From contig JBCFYV010000255.1 in assembly GCA_039000515.1 (NCBI GenBank), positions 1 to 64,000 of the forward strand: a stretch of DNA of 64,000 nt, in the 5' to 3' direction. How positions within the stretch are numbered: the stretch's first letter is position 1; each line of letters starts with the position of its first letter. The notes beneath the pieces were generated by a model. It was not told the origin of the DNA. It worked only from the letters and a program-made list of their open reading frames with translations, and ran no database searches. Shown piece by piece: positions 13,752 to 27,549 of this stretch. The position numbers were made by a program, and so were the translations under genes. The stretch comes from Timema cristinae (lineage: Eukaryota > Arthropoda > Insecta > Phasmatodea > Timematidae).

Positions 13752-14978
13752 CATATTTCGAATTAATTGGACAAAATTTTCCTTTCATTGTTAAGTGACT
13801 ACCCTGATTCCCGAACCGCGAAAACCCTTTAAATTTTGCCCAAAAAAAGTGTGACGTAACTTTATGTAATTTCTCGTAGACGGGTTTTGTGATCAGTATT
13901 TTTTTAGACTTCAGGTTTGGGAGCTGGTGGTTATAATTTTGCCGTCAAGATATACTAACGGCTATTGGTGGGGCAAATCAAGTGTTTTCAAGAATTTTAA
14001 AAAACATTTCAAAATTCAAGACATCGTCTCCAAAAAAAAGGAAATGTGGGCGCAAAGGGAAAACTACTCCAAGAACTGAGAAAATTCTAATTAAAAATAG
14101 CAAAATAAATCCAAGAAAGACAAGCACAGACCTTCGAAGGGATTTATTGGTTTAAATGGGTTGAAGTGAGTACCTCAACTGAACAGAAAAGGCCTCTGGA
14201 AGTTGGTCTAAGGCAACAAGACCGATAAAAAAAACCATTTCTAGCTCAGAAAATGAGGGAAAAACGTTTAGCATGGGCCAAAAAATACCGATCATGGACT
14301 GTTAACGATTGGAAGAAGTGCTTTTCATGATGAAACACTTTATTTGTGCATGGATACAAATCAAGCATAGATAGACGAAGTGAAGGTGAAACCTGCGACT
14401 ATATCAATCCAACAGACTGTAAACCACCCTTCTATACGATGTTTTGGATTTTTTTTCACAACTAATGGCACTGGAAGCTTAGTTTCCTCTTAAAGGCAAG
14501 AGAATTATGTCAAATACATAGAAATATTACGCAGTAGGATTGTTCCATTCATGAAAACATTTGATGGAACATTTCAATATGACTTGGCTCCTTGTCACAC
14601 TTCGAAATGGTCCAACTTTTATGCGGGAAAATAAAATAAAAGTGCTTGATTGGTCTGGTAATTCACCAGACTAAATCCCATTGAGAACGTAGGGCATATT
14701 CTCAAGAATCGCTTAGCTAAGATGAATTGCACGACAACAAACAAATGATAAAAAGTGCTATACAAGTGTGATTGCATGATGATGAAATCAAGAACATGTG
14801 CGCTACACTAGTGGAGTCAATGCCAAAAACGTGTTGAAGAGGTCATTCCTGCTAAAGGAGGACATACTTCGTACTAATATAGAGATTTATCAGTATACTT
14901 AAGGTGTGTAATGATTAAAAGCTAAGATTTTAGAAAAAATAGTTTTTAACCTTTGTCACAATTAATTCGAACACTCAG
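13752..14978 (+). mobile_element. Tc1/mariner-superfamily DNA transposon inserted in satellite
   Basis: Terminal inverted repeats are visible: ttcgaattaattggacaaa near the left end and tttgtcacaattaattcgaa near the right end. The element is flanked by TA on both sides (13,750-13,751 and 14,979-14,980), the expected Tc1/mariner target duplication, and the 37-bp satellite resumes directly beyond each end. The length of about 1.23 kb suits a complete Tc1-like element with a single transposase gene. The left TIR is slightly damaged compared with the right one, in line with the noisy sequence to its left. Confidence 0.88.
13995..14880 (+). pseudogene. Tc1-like (DD34E-type) transposase, frame-broken
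   Basis: Cut-and-paste transposase remnant read in several plus frames. Recognisable pieces in order are: an N-terminal helix-turn-helix-like segment around 13,995-14,090; an acidic motif reading HDETLYL, with its Asp codon at 14,329; DLAPCHTSK with its Asp at 14,581; and NPIEN with its Glu at 14,683. The second Asp and the Glu are separated by 33-34 residues once obvious single-base slips are allowed for, as in the Tc1 (DD34E) group; mariner has DD34D. Stops and frame changes show that this copy is not translatable as assembled. The element could only be mobilised in trans, if its ends are intact. Confidence 0.82.
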
Positions 14979-14980
14979 TA

Positions 14981-17900
14981 AGTGGGTATTGTTAGCTTTC
15001 ATAAGTTGTACATGTATATGGACATTGTTAGCTTTCATCAGCTGTACACGTATAGTGGGCATTGTTAGCTTTCATAAGTTGTACACATATAGTGGTCATT
15101 GTTAGCTTTCATCAGCTGTACACGTATAGTGGTCTTTGTTAGCTTTCATCAGTTGTACACATATAGTGGTCATTGTTAGCTTTCCCTCAGTTGTACAAAG
15201 ATATGGTCATTGTTAGCTTTCATCAGTTGTACACATATAGTGGACATTGTTAGCTTTCATCAGTTGTACACATATAGGGACATTGTTAGCTTTCATCATT
15301 GTACATGTATAGTGGACATTGTTAGCTTTCATCAGTTGTACACGATAGTGTCATTTTTAGCTTTCATCATTGTACACATATAGTTGTCATTGTTTGCTTT
15401 CATCAGTTGTACACATATAGTGGTCATTGTTTTGCTTTCATCAGTTGTACACATATAGTGGACATTGTTAGCTTTCATCGTTGTACACATATAGTGGTCA
15501 TTGTTAAACTTTCATCATTGTACACATATAGTGGACTTTTTAGCTTTCATCAGTTATACACGTATAGTGGTCTTGTTAGCTTTCATCATTGTAAAACATA
15601 TAGTGGACATTGTTAGCTTTCATCAGTTGTACACATATAATGGACATTGTTAGCTTTCATCATTTACATGTATAGTGGACATTGTTAGCTTTCATCATTG
15701 TACACGTATAGTGGTCATTTTAGCTTTCATCAGTTGTACACATTAAGTGGTCATTGTTTTCTTTCATCAGTTTTTACATGTAATAGTGGACATTGGGTTG
15801 CTTTCATCAGTTTTAAAAACGTATAGTGGTCATTGTTAGCTTCATCAGTTGTACACATAAAAGTGGACATTGTTAGCTTTTATCAGTTTACACATATAGT
15901 GGACATTGTTAGCTTTCATCAGTTGTACATGTTAGGGACATTGTTACTTTCATCATTTACACGTATAGTGGTCATTGTTAGCTTTTATCAGTTGTACACA
16001 ATAGTGGACATTGTTAGCTTTCATCATTGTACACATATATGGTCATTGTTACTTTCATCTTTTACACATATATGGAATTGTTTGCTTCATCAGTTGGGAC
16101 AAAATATAGTGGAAAATTGTGAGCTTTCATCATTTGTACACGTATAGTGGTCATTGTTAGCTTTCATCAGTTGTACATGTATAGTGTCATTGTTAGCTTT
16201 CATCAGTTGTACACGATAGTGGACATTGTTAGCTTTCATCAGTTGTACACTATATGGACCTTGTTACTTTCATTAGTTGTACATGTATAATGGAGAATTT
16301 AGGCTTTCATCATTGAACATGTATAGGGGACATTGTTAGCTTTCATCAGTTAACACATTTAGGGGACATTCTTAGCTTTCATCATTGTACACATTTAGGG
16401 GACATTCTTAGCTTTTATCAGTTGTACACGTAAAGTGGACATTGTTAGCTTTCATCAGTTGTACACGTATAGTGGACATTGTTAGCTTTCATCAGTTGTA
16501 CACTATAGTGGACATTGTTAGCTTTCATCATTGTACATATAGGGAATTTTGTTACCTTTCATAAGTTGTACACATATAGTCACATTGTTAGCTTTCATCA
16601 GTTGTACACATAAAATAGACATTGTTAGCTTTCATCAGTTATACACATTTAGGGACATTCTTAGCTTTCATCATTTTGTACACGTATAGTGGACATTCTT
16701 AGCTTTCATCAGTTGTACACGTATAGTGGACATTGTTAGCTTTCATCAGTTGTACACGTATAGGGGTCATTGTTAGCTTTCATCAGTTGTACACATATAG
16801 TGGTTACCAAACCATTGTGTTTTAGCTTTCATCAGTTGTACATGTATAGTGGACATTGTTAGCTCTCATCAGTTGTACACGTATAGTGGACATTGTTAGC
16901 TTTCATCAGTAATACACGTATAGTGGTCATTGTTAGCTTTCATCATTGTACACGTATAGTGGTTATAGTTAGATTTCATCAGTTGTACACATATAGTGGA
17001 CATTGTTAGCTTTCATCAGTTGTACACATATAGTGGACATTGTTAGCTTTCATCAGTTGTACACATATAGTGGACATTGTTAGCTTTCATCAGTTGTACA
17101 CATATAGTGGTCATTGTTAGCTTTCATCAGTTGTACACATATAGTGGACATTGTTAGCTTCATCAGTTGTACACATATAGTGGACATTGTGAGCTTTCAT
17201 CAGTTGTACACGTATAGTGGTCATTGTTAGCTTTCATCAGTTGTACATGTATAGTGGTCATTGTTAGCTTTCATCAGTTGTACACGTATAGGGACATTGT
17301 TAGCTTTCATCAGTTGTACACGTATAGTGGACCTTGTTAGCTTTCATTAGTTGTACATGTATAATGGACAATTTAGGCTTTCATCAGTTGTACATGTATA
17401 GGGGACATTGTTAGCTTTCATCAGTTATACACATTTAGGGACATTCTTAGCTTTCATCAGTTGTACACATTTAGGGGACATTCTTAGCTTTCATCAGTTG
17501 TACACGTATAGTGACATTGTTAGCTTTCATCAGTTGTACACGTATAGTGGACATTGTTAGCTTTCATCAGTTGTACACGTATAGTGGACATTGTTAGCTT
17601 TCATCAGTTGTACATATATAGGGGACATTGTTAGCTTTCATAAGTTGTACACATATAGTCGACATTGTTAGCTTTCATCAGTTGTACACATATAGTGGAC
17701 ATTGTTAGCTTTCATCAGTTAACACTTTAGGACATCTTAGCTTTCATCATTTACAGTTAGTGGACATTGTTAGCTTTCATCAGTTGTACACGTATAGTGG
17801 ACATTGTTAGCTTTCAATCAGTTGTACACGTATAGTGGACATTGTTAGCTTTCATCAGTTGTACACGTATAGTGGACATTGTTAGCTTTCATCGTTGTAC

Positions 17901-18250
17901 ACGTATAGTGGACATTGTTAGCTTTCATCAGTTGTACATGTATGGGGACATTGTTAGCTTTCATAAGTTGTACACATATAATGGACATTGTTAGCTTTCA
18001 TCAGTTGTACACATATAGTGGACATTGTTAGCTTTCATCAGTTATAACACATTTAGGGGACATTCTTAGCTTTCATCAGTTGTACACGTATAGTGGACAT
18101 TGTTAGCTTTCATCAGTTGTACACGTATAGTGGACATTGTTAGCTTTCATCAGTTGTATACGTATATTGGACATTGTTACCTTTCATCATTTGTACACGT
18201 ATATTGGACATTGTTGCCTTTCATCTGGTGTACGCATATAGTGGATATTC
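14981..18250. repeat. 37-bp satellite array, right arm, with higher-order structure
   Basis: About 88 monomers of the 37-bp unit whose core is gacattgttagctttcatc followed by agttgtacacgtatagtg. Variants (acgtata/acatata, gtgg/ggga, acattcttagc with acattta) are not random. A characteristic series (cattagttgtacatgtataatgg, then tataggggac, then two cacatttagg units) occurs at about 16,271 and again at about 17,345, and another variant (cataagttgtacacatatagtc) at 16,560 and 17,640. This gives a higher-order period of about 1,075 bp, or 29 monomers. An irregular unit with ggttaccaaaccattgtg lies at 16,802. No unique spacers are present. Confidence 0.95.
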
Positions 18251-19130
18251 CTTGCCTGAATTTAATTCTAGATTTATATTTACTTCAACTTTATTAGGTT
18301 GTAAAAATATATTGAACATTACTTCCCTTGTTTAGTCTCTCCCCGTAGAGATTGAAACTAACAGATTTTACTCGATGGTAAATATAAAATGAAAGCTAGT
18401 TTAATCACACAGCAACATATCGATCTAATTCTTTATATAAACTTTTGTAAAAACTATATCCAAAAAGCTTGATAGCTATTGTAATATTTTTATTGGTTTA
18501 AGAATATTTGGAAACATACAAACATAGCTATAAAATGTAAAAATTTAAATAAATCAAAACACAAACATAATATTTCGTGATTATTTTATGGTTTAACTAA
18601 TAAGTAGTTGAAATGTCACGCTTACCTACACCATCTTATCTAATTTTACTATTTATAGTGACAGGTTATAAAGTTGTCATATAATAGTTTTAACTACAAC
18701 AACTAGAAATTAAAATATTGTACCACCAATGGCTAAACGTTCTATACAATACAAGTTTTCACCACCACTTAACCTTTAAAATGGGAAAAAAGGTAATTGT
18801 TAAGCAACTGCTACACATTTAGGTGCTGCTAGTTTTGCCTTTAAATAATGATGAATTCCCTAATAATACAATAATTACACCAAAGGGAAAGAAAGTGGAA
18901 ATTATTAATCAAAGGTCTTAACCCTCATTTGTGTAAAGGAAGAGTGGAAAAAAATTGAAGGCAAACAATTTCTGAGCACACGACTGGAATTCCAGCCCCA
19001 ACCTACCATCACCTGTAAATTAGATTAGACGAGAGAGATGATTTTGTTCACGTCCCCACTGGAGAGGGTTATTATTTTTCTATTCGTGGTTTTATAAGAT
19101 GTTTAATCTAAATATTAAAAGAGTTCAAGC

Positions 19131-19265
19131 TACTGTCCGGCTGAGATTTACCCAAAGGTCGAATGATCTAAGGCGTCATTCTAACAATAAAATTGGTTGC
19201 CAATAACAGGGAAGTTAGGGTTAGAATTCCGTCTGGTGTATCGAGAGGATTTTGCTCTCAATGGT
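19131..19265 (+). mobile_element. tRNA-derived SINE relic (putative)
   Basis: An A-box-like stretch (ggtcgaatgatctaaggcg) is followed about 55 bases later by a B-box-like stretch (gggttagaattccg), the spacing of an internal RNA polymerase III promoter. Similar tRNA-like heads occur several times near 48.8-50.3 kb. No clear tail or target duplication is seen, so the call is tentative. Confidence 0.35.
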
Positions 19266-20950
19266 CGATTTCCACTCCCGCTCTTCGTTAATGCGGTACA
19301 ATTCCCTTAAAATTAAACTTTGCTATTCTATAACAAATTAGCGTATTAATTGGTGCACATGCAAATAATCCATAAAAGGTAGTTAGAAGTTGTTGAAAAT
19401 TAACCTAATGATTTCAATATTTAGATACAAATTTAAAAAATAAAGTTATAAGTACCTAATTAATCTATGTACATGAATGTAAGTACCTAATTATTTTATA
19501 TATATGAATGTAAATCACGATTTAATATACAAGGCAGCATTACTAGCAACTTGAAATAGTAATGTTCTATTTATTTTAAACAACTCGCACTGTTAAAATG
19601 GTTGTGCATCAAGCCAGTGTGCTGTTGTGAAATATAAACCAAAAGAGTGGAAAAGCTGTCACTTTTACTGGTGAATGAATCATCCCGGCCTTGAGTGACA
19701 AGTCTCTTGTCCTTCCTCTTTCACTAATCTGTTACAAACTCATCGAAAGAAAGATAGGTAAAGAGAAGAGGGAATATTTTTTACTCCCAAAAGGCGACGA
19801 GGTATTTCTACCTGCCCATGTAGCACCCTTAACTTATCGTTTTATTTAGGGTACTTCAATCACTTCTTTGGGCCGTTATATAGCGGTTTTTACTCCAGGG
19901 CAAGAAAAGGGAGCTATCAGAATTTGATGCACGATTTTATGAAATAACTATAAATAATAAGTTCAACCTGCATAGGTTCAGGGTATTAGTAAAAAGATTC
20001 AACGTCAAAAAACGTATTGCAGGTAAGGCCAGTGTAACTCTATTCTCGAATGTGGACCTCGCAAACTTCTCGCGACTGAATACTCTGAACATTCGATCAA
20101 ATAATTCACATCACTGCTGCAAAACCACTGTATGACGATCTATCTGGTTAATATAGTTGAGATTAACAACAAAAATGTAATTTAATTCTGGAGGACCAGT
20201 TTTAGGTATACTAAAACAGAGACGGGAGTTGAACGTTGAACACCTTCGAGGGGTGTCGTTTACTGGAGATCCGAGAATACCTGAGAGGGCTGGTCTTGAT
20301 CTTCTTGATTAGGGGATGGTCTTCGTAAGAATATTAGTTAGCGAAGGAGCTCCCCTAAACACTCGCGTTTAATGATACAGATTATATTAAATAAAAACAC
20401 ACACAGAGAACATTATTAACTTATTATCTATGAAGAGTCGCGCACTAAAATCACTTTCCACAGGGGGTTTTTTACGAGTTCATATTCAAACAAAACCGAG
20501 CAAGAGAGGTTCACCGAGTTGTCATAGAGATTGGTTTCCAACGCACACAGTTTTGGGCTGAGTTCGCGACAGGTGTTAGAGGGTTTACTTGGAGTTGGGA
20601 GGGAGGGGTGGCTAATTCCAAGAAATCTACAGATTGAGTGAGGGGAATAGGGGTGGAAATAACCAAATGTAACTAGCCAATATTGGAATATTTAACAACA
20701 ATTCAAGCATGTTCTCGGTTATGGGTCTGTACCAAGTTTGATACAATTTGTACCAAAGCAAACACAAGTCGGCATAGCTATTTGGGGTTATCAAAACAAT
20801 TATCAGTTTATTAAATAAAACTAGTATTAATGTTACATTACATGGTACACAACAAAATATTGTATTGTATAAATAATGTTAAACATTAAGTGAACAATTC
20901 TGTGGATCTTTTCGGAACTAGTACAGTGCTCAGTGTGAACGCAACTAGAT

Positions 20951-20999
20951 GACACGAACGATTGAAGTGCATTGTGGGAGCGTTTCGTATGTTCGTGTC
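20951..20999. repeat. Inverted repeat / hairpin
   Basis: A perfect 9-bp stem, gacacgaac at 20,951 and gttcgtgtc at 20,991, encloses 31 bases. It could be the end of a small inverted-repeat transposon or chance. Confidence 0.4.
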
Positions 21000-21519
21000 A
21001 CGAGACCACTCGTAAAGCGAGACCCTCGTTTGAAATTTGCCATTTGCCATTCGTGTACCTCCGATACTATTTGGACAGTCACAGTTAGCTCTCGAGAATA
21101 ATGTGAGACATCAGGGGTTTGGCCCCTACGTTCCCCTCAACAGTGTAGCCTCAGTCGTGCCATGGGTTTTCAACCGAACTAGAGTCAATATTTATTTTAA
21201 TAATATGAGCATAATTTTAGATTAACATTTTGAACCTCATTGTACCTTGAATATGGACAAACCCGGAATGTCGACCTACTAAAATGTATGCAATGATGGG
21301 TAAAAAAGCTGTTAGGGAGAATCTGCAGCTAAGAGAGTTGAAACATCGTCTAAAACTTGTAACACTATTGAATTAATCGCCCCGCGTTGGGCGTCGATTG
21401 AAAAACTACGGATTAATTCCCTGATATAATAATACTGTGATGATGTTTAGGTTGTCTATAGCTCCGTGGTCGAGCGCCTATCATCACTGTACGTAATAGA
21501 TACCGTTTAAGGCCCTGCC

Positions 21520-23185
21520 TACCCATAAATGCACGGTTCTAAACAAAAGAATTTAAAACAAAATATATTTAATAATTCAGCATTGTTGTTTTTTATTTAT
21601 TTTAGTAACATATCTGGGCATCTTTCATAATTCTTATGGAATTTTCAAACAATGCTAAAAATAGTTATTGAAATATTTTCATTAAAATGTTTCCATTTCA
21701 ATGCATTTTAAATGGGAAAACAAAAATTATTAATGGATTTATTTATTTTCTTTGTACAATTAAGCTAGAGTGTTTGTTTATAACATACTATTTAATGAAT
21801 AATTTCTTTTTCTTTTTAGACATATTTTTTAATTTGGGTTAGCTTCAATAATCACGACGATATTGAGCTCTAACGACTCCCATGTCGACTCTCTAGTCAA
21901 AAATACATGGTTTTAAATACAACTTTTCTTCTGCAACTAGTTTCATAGTTGATAATAGGTGCCGTTAGTATGATCATTACCCATTTACAAGCTAGTATCA
22001 TTTTGCAAGCGTTGGCTAACCTGCTGTATCGGAATGCAAGCGGCAACGGAGGGTTAAACTAATCTCTGTGACCTTCTTGAGTCAAAGAAACATTAATCAA
22101 AGTCTTTCTGCTGTGTGAATAAATATAGTTGGTCCCTACTTACTTCAATGAGAGTATTACTCTAGTGATACATTATTTTCAAAGAAAAAGCCACATGCTT
22201 CTCCATACACAAAGTTTTATGACATTAGCCCTTATTTAACTGAGACAGTAAAACATGTAAAATTCTTCACTCTTATCTTATATTCTTTCTTGAGTTTTCT
22301 CATTCTTTAGCACTACACGTTGTAATAATAAGTGTTAATATTCAAAGTAAATGAAAACTACTGTACATTGAATTTTTAATCCACTATTATAATAAATAAA
22401 AATAAACATTCCTGCTCATATCAAACATAGTTATTTTTAAATAAAATTTGGTCTAAATGTAATTTGGAGACGTTCTCAGTATAACTTTTATATACTAGTT
22501 TTTATTTTACGGTCTAGGATTTGACTCTCATTGGACTTTGGAATAAGTTATTTTCAAAAAGTTAATGAACAAAGTTTTTGGTAGTCAAGATGTGAAAATG
22601 TTGATTTTATTTTATTAGCGTGTTAAATGTGATTACTTTTAATTTGAACCTGTTGCATTCTCGCAGTTTGTGCGCTCGTTTGGAAGAAATGTATCGAATC
22701 CCGAAAATAAGTACCCACGTGATTACTTTTTATATAATTAACAATATGTGACTTTTGTTGCTTTCGAACAAAATCCAAGGGATTGTATAAATTTTGAGGT
22801 GGAGAATATTTACAAAATATTATTTTATATCCTTGTGAATAACAAGTTTATGAAGAAAGGGCGCACAAAGAAAATCAAAGATATAATTGATTATTTAACT
22901 TCTTGTAGTAAAGGGTAAGTTTTTTTTAATGGTATGCATATTACTGGCGCTTAGGCTATCTGTATCTACTAATTAAGTACAATGGATGAGCAGCGATACT
23001 ATTTTATTTACTGTAGAAATAATATCAAAATTAAGATACAAATAAATATTTCTATATAACAATGCAGCGATTATTCTGATATTTCAAGTACTTTTTTTTA
23101 AAGAAAAAGCTCTTAGCTGAAAGTAAATGTTACTAACACACTGTAACGCACTTAATTGTATGTTCAAAATATCTTGTGCCTAGGC
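21520..23185. repeat. Dispersed repeat, clean copy (partner inverted at 58,965-60,940)
   Basis: The reverse complement of this block can be followed in order, in distorted form, from 58,965 to about 60,940. Matching landmarks include tgcctaggc (23,180), the tactggcgcttaggc region (22,945), cgcagtttgtgcgctcg (22,665), ttgactctcattgg (22,520), acatgcttctccatacac (22,193), gcggcaacggagggttaa (22,040) and aaggccctgcctaccc (21,511). No long ORF is present, so it is probably a non-autonomous or decayed element. One edge carries the same aaggccctgcctaccc string found inside the interlaced repeat at about 50.5 kb. Confidence 0.75.
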
Positions 23186-23984
23186 CACAGAGAAGGAAAG
23201 AACAGAGCCACAGCCCCTAGGTTAAAAATATTGCACTCCTTTTCGAGGCTCTACTCCTTCAACGTTGGGATCGCTAGGTGCGACCTCCAGTGACTACAGC
23301 GCAATCAAGTGAGCATTTTGTAAACGACTCACTTTAAACTCAAATGTACTAGAAGGCAGATACAAAATATGAGCTCCTGTCGGCTGGCGATCACCGGAAA
23401 GCTCTAGGTAGCGCCTCTTCATCTCTAACCCCCCACCCCCTCGTCTAAGTACCCTAATCCTGCCACACAAATACTTTTACTCTTACTGCACATTTCAAAG
23501 AAAACTTGAAACACATGAACTTTTATTTTAAGTAAGGGACTGGCTGTCAACTGCAATATTTATTAAGGACAGTGAGAAGAATTGCAGACTTTATAAATAC
23601 CAGTTTATTTAACAAATGGTTAGATATTTTCTAATATTGTTTTCAACAAAATGAGGCTAAAAGTCTGACAAATTAAATAGTTTAAATTTTAATTATAAAG
23701 TGATTTGTAAATGTTGATATCTTCTATAAACCCCACAAATTGTGACCCTAATCAAAACATAAATATTTGATAGAGGAAGGGGTAGATACCAACCGTTGGC
23801 CACCAATGCAGGTCTATAATATTTATTTGAGCTAGTATTTAAAATCATTAATGTATACTTAAAAAATTTAAAAAATGGTAATTTCCCGGTGTAAATTAAA
23901 ATTCCCACCTAAGAACTGAAGTTAAATTATTGTTTTTTTGTGAGTATTTATTTTAAAAGTTAGCAAGCTTTCTTTTATAATTAC

Positions 23985-24275
23985 TAGCAATCCTGCACGG
24001 CATTGCCGGACCCCTTGTGGCAAAAATTATATAGACCCCCCCCCCCCCCCCCCAGGCCCCTTATCATGAAACGTAATTCTAAAACAAAAATATTTTCTTC
24101 AAAAATTTGTTTAAAATATCACAATTAAAAAGATAATTGAAAATCTAAAAAACCTGCTTCAAGGTGCAATCGGACCACCTTCCGCCACCTAAAGTTAAAA
24201 AGGTCAAATCTCTCGTGCTGTAATTTGGGTATCATCCACACAAACAAAACACACGACAAACACTTTCCCTTTTAA
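23985..24275. mobile_element. Possible non-LTR/SINE fragment
   Basis: It begins ttactagcaatcctgcacggcattgccgg and ends in a stretch with atccacacaaacaaaacacacgacaaacac. This head and tail layout recalls short retroposed repeats of insects. A poly-C run (about 24,032-24,050) interrupts it. The assignment is by general resemblance only. Confidence 0.3.
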
Positions 24276-24299
24276 ATTTTCATAAACAAAGATGAACAT

Positions 24300-27200
24300 T
24301 TTTGGCTTATAAAAAAAGGCTGTAGGCTATTCTAGTCCATTAAAGTATTGATGTCAACTTTCAGGTAAACCGATTGTTGGCTACATAATATTTATTTTGG
24401 ATACGTGAGATACAAAATAAATAGTATCTCAAAATGATTTACAAATTTTAAAATATTTTGTTATAAATTAAAGGTTTTTAAATAGGAGCAACGGTAAAGA
24501 AACCATACACATACAATTTTAACGTTTTTTTTTCATCACAAATTAAGATTTATACTTATTGGTTTTACCGTTCGTTTCTTTTAAATTTGCTGCTATCTGC
24601 ATACAAATAAACGGAAATTTCACTGTAAACTGTGCAGAAAACATTAACAAAGGTATCCAGCATGTAGTCACGGCATTATTATTAAATTTTTCAAAAGGGC
24701 TTCTCAATAAAGGGCATAAATGATTAAGGAATCTCAAATCCCCAATGATATGTTCACACACATTTCCTAGAAACATTTATGAGCTTTTTCCTTATGTGAA
24801 AACACAAAGAAGGTATGTACATATAATGTTAGGAAAGGCTTTGAAGAAAATAAGGAAAAATATTCTCATTAACTGAGGCAATGCAAAAAGCACAATCTAT
24901 TTTGCAAAAAGCCCCCCTCCTAAAGTTAGAACCACAATCACAGGTTGTGGACTGCAAAGGAATATTTAATGTTTAGGGAAACAGACGCAGAAAAAAAGGA
25001 ACATATTACACCAAAATTTCATCCATTAGTGAATTTTGGAGAGTTGATCTTGTGCTTTAAGCGATTTTGATCCAATTAATGTAATAAATTAACTGTTTTT
25101 GACAGATTTCTATAAATCTAGACTCTTGTTTCAAAATTAATATTTGTAGCGGGTTCCATTTTGAAACATTGAAAAAGAGCATTTATAAGTAGTATTTATT
25201 GAATGATTGTGATCGTTTTACAAAAAAACCAGCTGTTTGGCTTAACTTTAGGTTAACATCTTTTTTTTTAAATAGTAGGCTTGATAGTAGGATGTTTCAA
25301 TAAAACACTTTAGTTTTAAAGTGTGTAAAAGCTCAAATATGCATCGGTTTCAACTAAACAATCTTCATAAAACAATAGAACTATAGTTGATGGGTTTAAA
25401 AAATAAATACATTACCAAATAATTGGACATTATGACTGTATAGACTCAAAACTTACATAAGTGGCCCATGTAAAATTTACTACTTTTCCCTTCTTAAATT
25501 GTGATTGTTCGACTCCATAGTGCCATTGAGCCTTTAGTTGAAAGTTTTTTAAAATGATAAAATGTGTTTGCAACCATTGAAGCGTATAAACTATGATTTG
25601 TGCTCATCTTTACTAAATAGACACTTTTATTTCTCTCGACCCTTAAAAGAAAGTACTTTACTCTAAGAAAACCAAATGTTGATAATTGTAACCCCCCCCC
25701 CCCCTCCCCCCGAAACGGTTTGGTTTGCGATGCCGTCTACCTGTGTGTCTACTTTCCAGAACAAAAGCCGACATCATTTTACTGATCAGGCTAAAACTCA
25801 GTATACGGTTTTAAAAGGGTTTCCCTCGAGGATTTTGGGAGTTAAATATCTTACCCAAATAATTGGGGGGTATTTAGTAAAGAAAACAAGCTATCTCGAA
25901 ATCAACTGAAACTTTTTTTATTAAAATTTCGTATCTGGGCAATGTTTATCATTATAAATTAAATCCAAAAAAAATTTAAGGGTAATTTACATAAGTAAAA
26001 AATTGCCTTTTAATCATATTTTTGCAAGAGTTGAAAAACAAAATAACTCAAATTGTAAATTGTAACAAAATTAAAATTAAAAAAAACCTTTACTTGAAAT
26101 ATATTTTTATAAAACCAATAGAGGGCTGTTCATAAAAATTTCTAAGGATTTTTTTCTTACTTTGAACCCCCCCTTACCCCCAAAATCTCCCTACTTAAGG
26201 ATTGTAAGGTTTTGTTCCCCCTCTCCCCTGACTGATTCTTACGTAATTTTCTTACAATTTGGTAAATTAAATTATTTTAGACAAAAGATTCGTATGGGAA
26301 ATTATAAAAATTTATCACAGTAAAATTAAGTTTAAAACAACATTAATAAATGACAGTTTATATTTATGTATAGCTTGACTCTAAAGGGAAAGATTCAGCG
26401 CCATCTGTCGTCGCTAGGTGCAACCTTTTTGACTGCGCGTCTGTAAAATGTTTTTTTTTTTTTTTAGATTTTGTTAACCATAAACATTTATAAAACCTAG
26501 TAAATAATCTCCCACCCCCCACGAAAACTAAAAATTACTGTCACTTTCCCCCCCAAAAAAAAACCTTTCGTAATTCTTGAAAGGTCCCCAGCTTCCGAGC
26601 CATTGCAAATATTTAAAAAAAAAATATCCCCAGAAAACGGAGTTTATAATTCGTTTTTTTAATGAAAAATGTAAAAACTTTAAAATATTAATAGTGAACA
26701 ATACGTTTCTTTCTTTATGCCTCTTGGGGGAATGTGATGGTTCATTTTCGTAAAATTTATATTACTGGTTTCAAAAAATATTACGGTTTTAAGTAAATGT
26801 TTCCATTTTTAGACAAAATAGAGAGAAAGTCGGTTTGTGCACCATAAATTTTAATGAGGCTATTATTACCTAATAATTGGACACAAGTTAATATTATACA
26901 ACTTATAAACTTGTTTTAGTTTCGTCTTATTAAAACATTATTTCTCACTTAGTAATACCAAAACTGATATCATAAAGAATATCTATTGGAAACATTTATC
27001 TAAAGTTATTTTTAGCCAAATAGTTCCATTTCAACGTATTTAAAAATAATATAACAAAAATTAGTATATAAAGCAAAATATAAGGGATTTATTATGTTTT
27101 CCTCAATATTAAACAAATATTGATTTAATAATATTAACACGAATGTGGATATAGGGGAATGAGACATTTTTGCTTTAATTCCAAACTACAGGGCCATTAT

Positions 27201-27549
27201 CCCGTAAGAAAATAAATTAGGGGGGAGTTTGTTTTTGTTGGAAGACTTAAGGGGGTTTCAAACAGGACATTTAAATTTTAGTAAAGGTTCCTTATTGCAT
27301 AGACCAAGATAAGACCGAATTTTTTAAATTCAACCCCTTTTAAGAAAATAAAAAAGGGGGTTCAAAAGTTTTCAAAATTCATTTTTTGAACTAGGGGACA
27401 TAGAGCCTTGAAATTTAAAATGAATGTTTCTGTATAGAAATGGTGAAAATATTTTTTAGGAATTTTTCAAATTAATCACCTAAAGGGGTGTAAAAGAGGG
27501 AACAAGGAGCAGTAAATTCTATGTCCTCAATCAAGATGAGATTTGATAT
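24300..27549. other. Non-genic DNA
   Basis: No supported gene. A C-rich run (25,690-25,710) and poly-T/poly-C runs from about 25,650 onwards mark falling base quality. The string tcgctaggtgcaacct (26,411) resembles tcgctaggtgcgacct (23,272), suggesting a shared dispersed repeat. Frames in this interval are short and without motifs. Confidence 0.5.

Larger units (their letters stand above)
18251..21519. other. Non-genic intergenic DNA
   Basis: Clean, AT-rich sequence without a supported gene. Open frames are short, and the longest (21,037-21,225, +) has no recognisable motif. It contains a tRNA-like SINE relic (19,131-19,265) and a small hairpin (20,951-20,999), annotated separately. Confidence 0.55.

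Noticed and set aside
12330..18250. Regularly repeated 37-bp units resembling a CRISPR array
   Set aside because: There are no unique spacers; the whole period is repeated. The surrounding sequence is eukaryotic with a Tc1 element and SINEs.
12336..18297. Open frames of 60-114 codons (12,336-12,680; 12,985-13,278; 13,476-13,766; 15,407-15,616; 15,833-16,147; 18,100-18,297)
   Set aside because: They are translations of the 37-bp satellite, rich in HIV/SFHQ-type repeated peptides, and change frame with each monomer because 37 is not a multiple of three.
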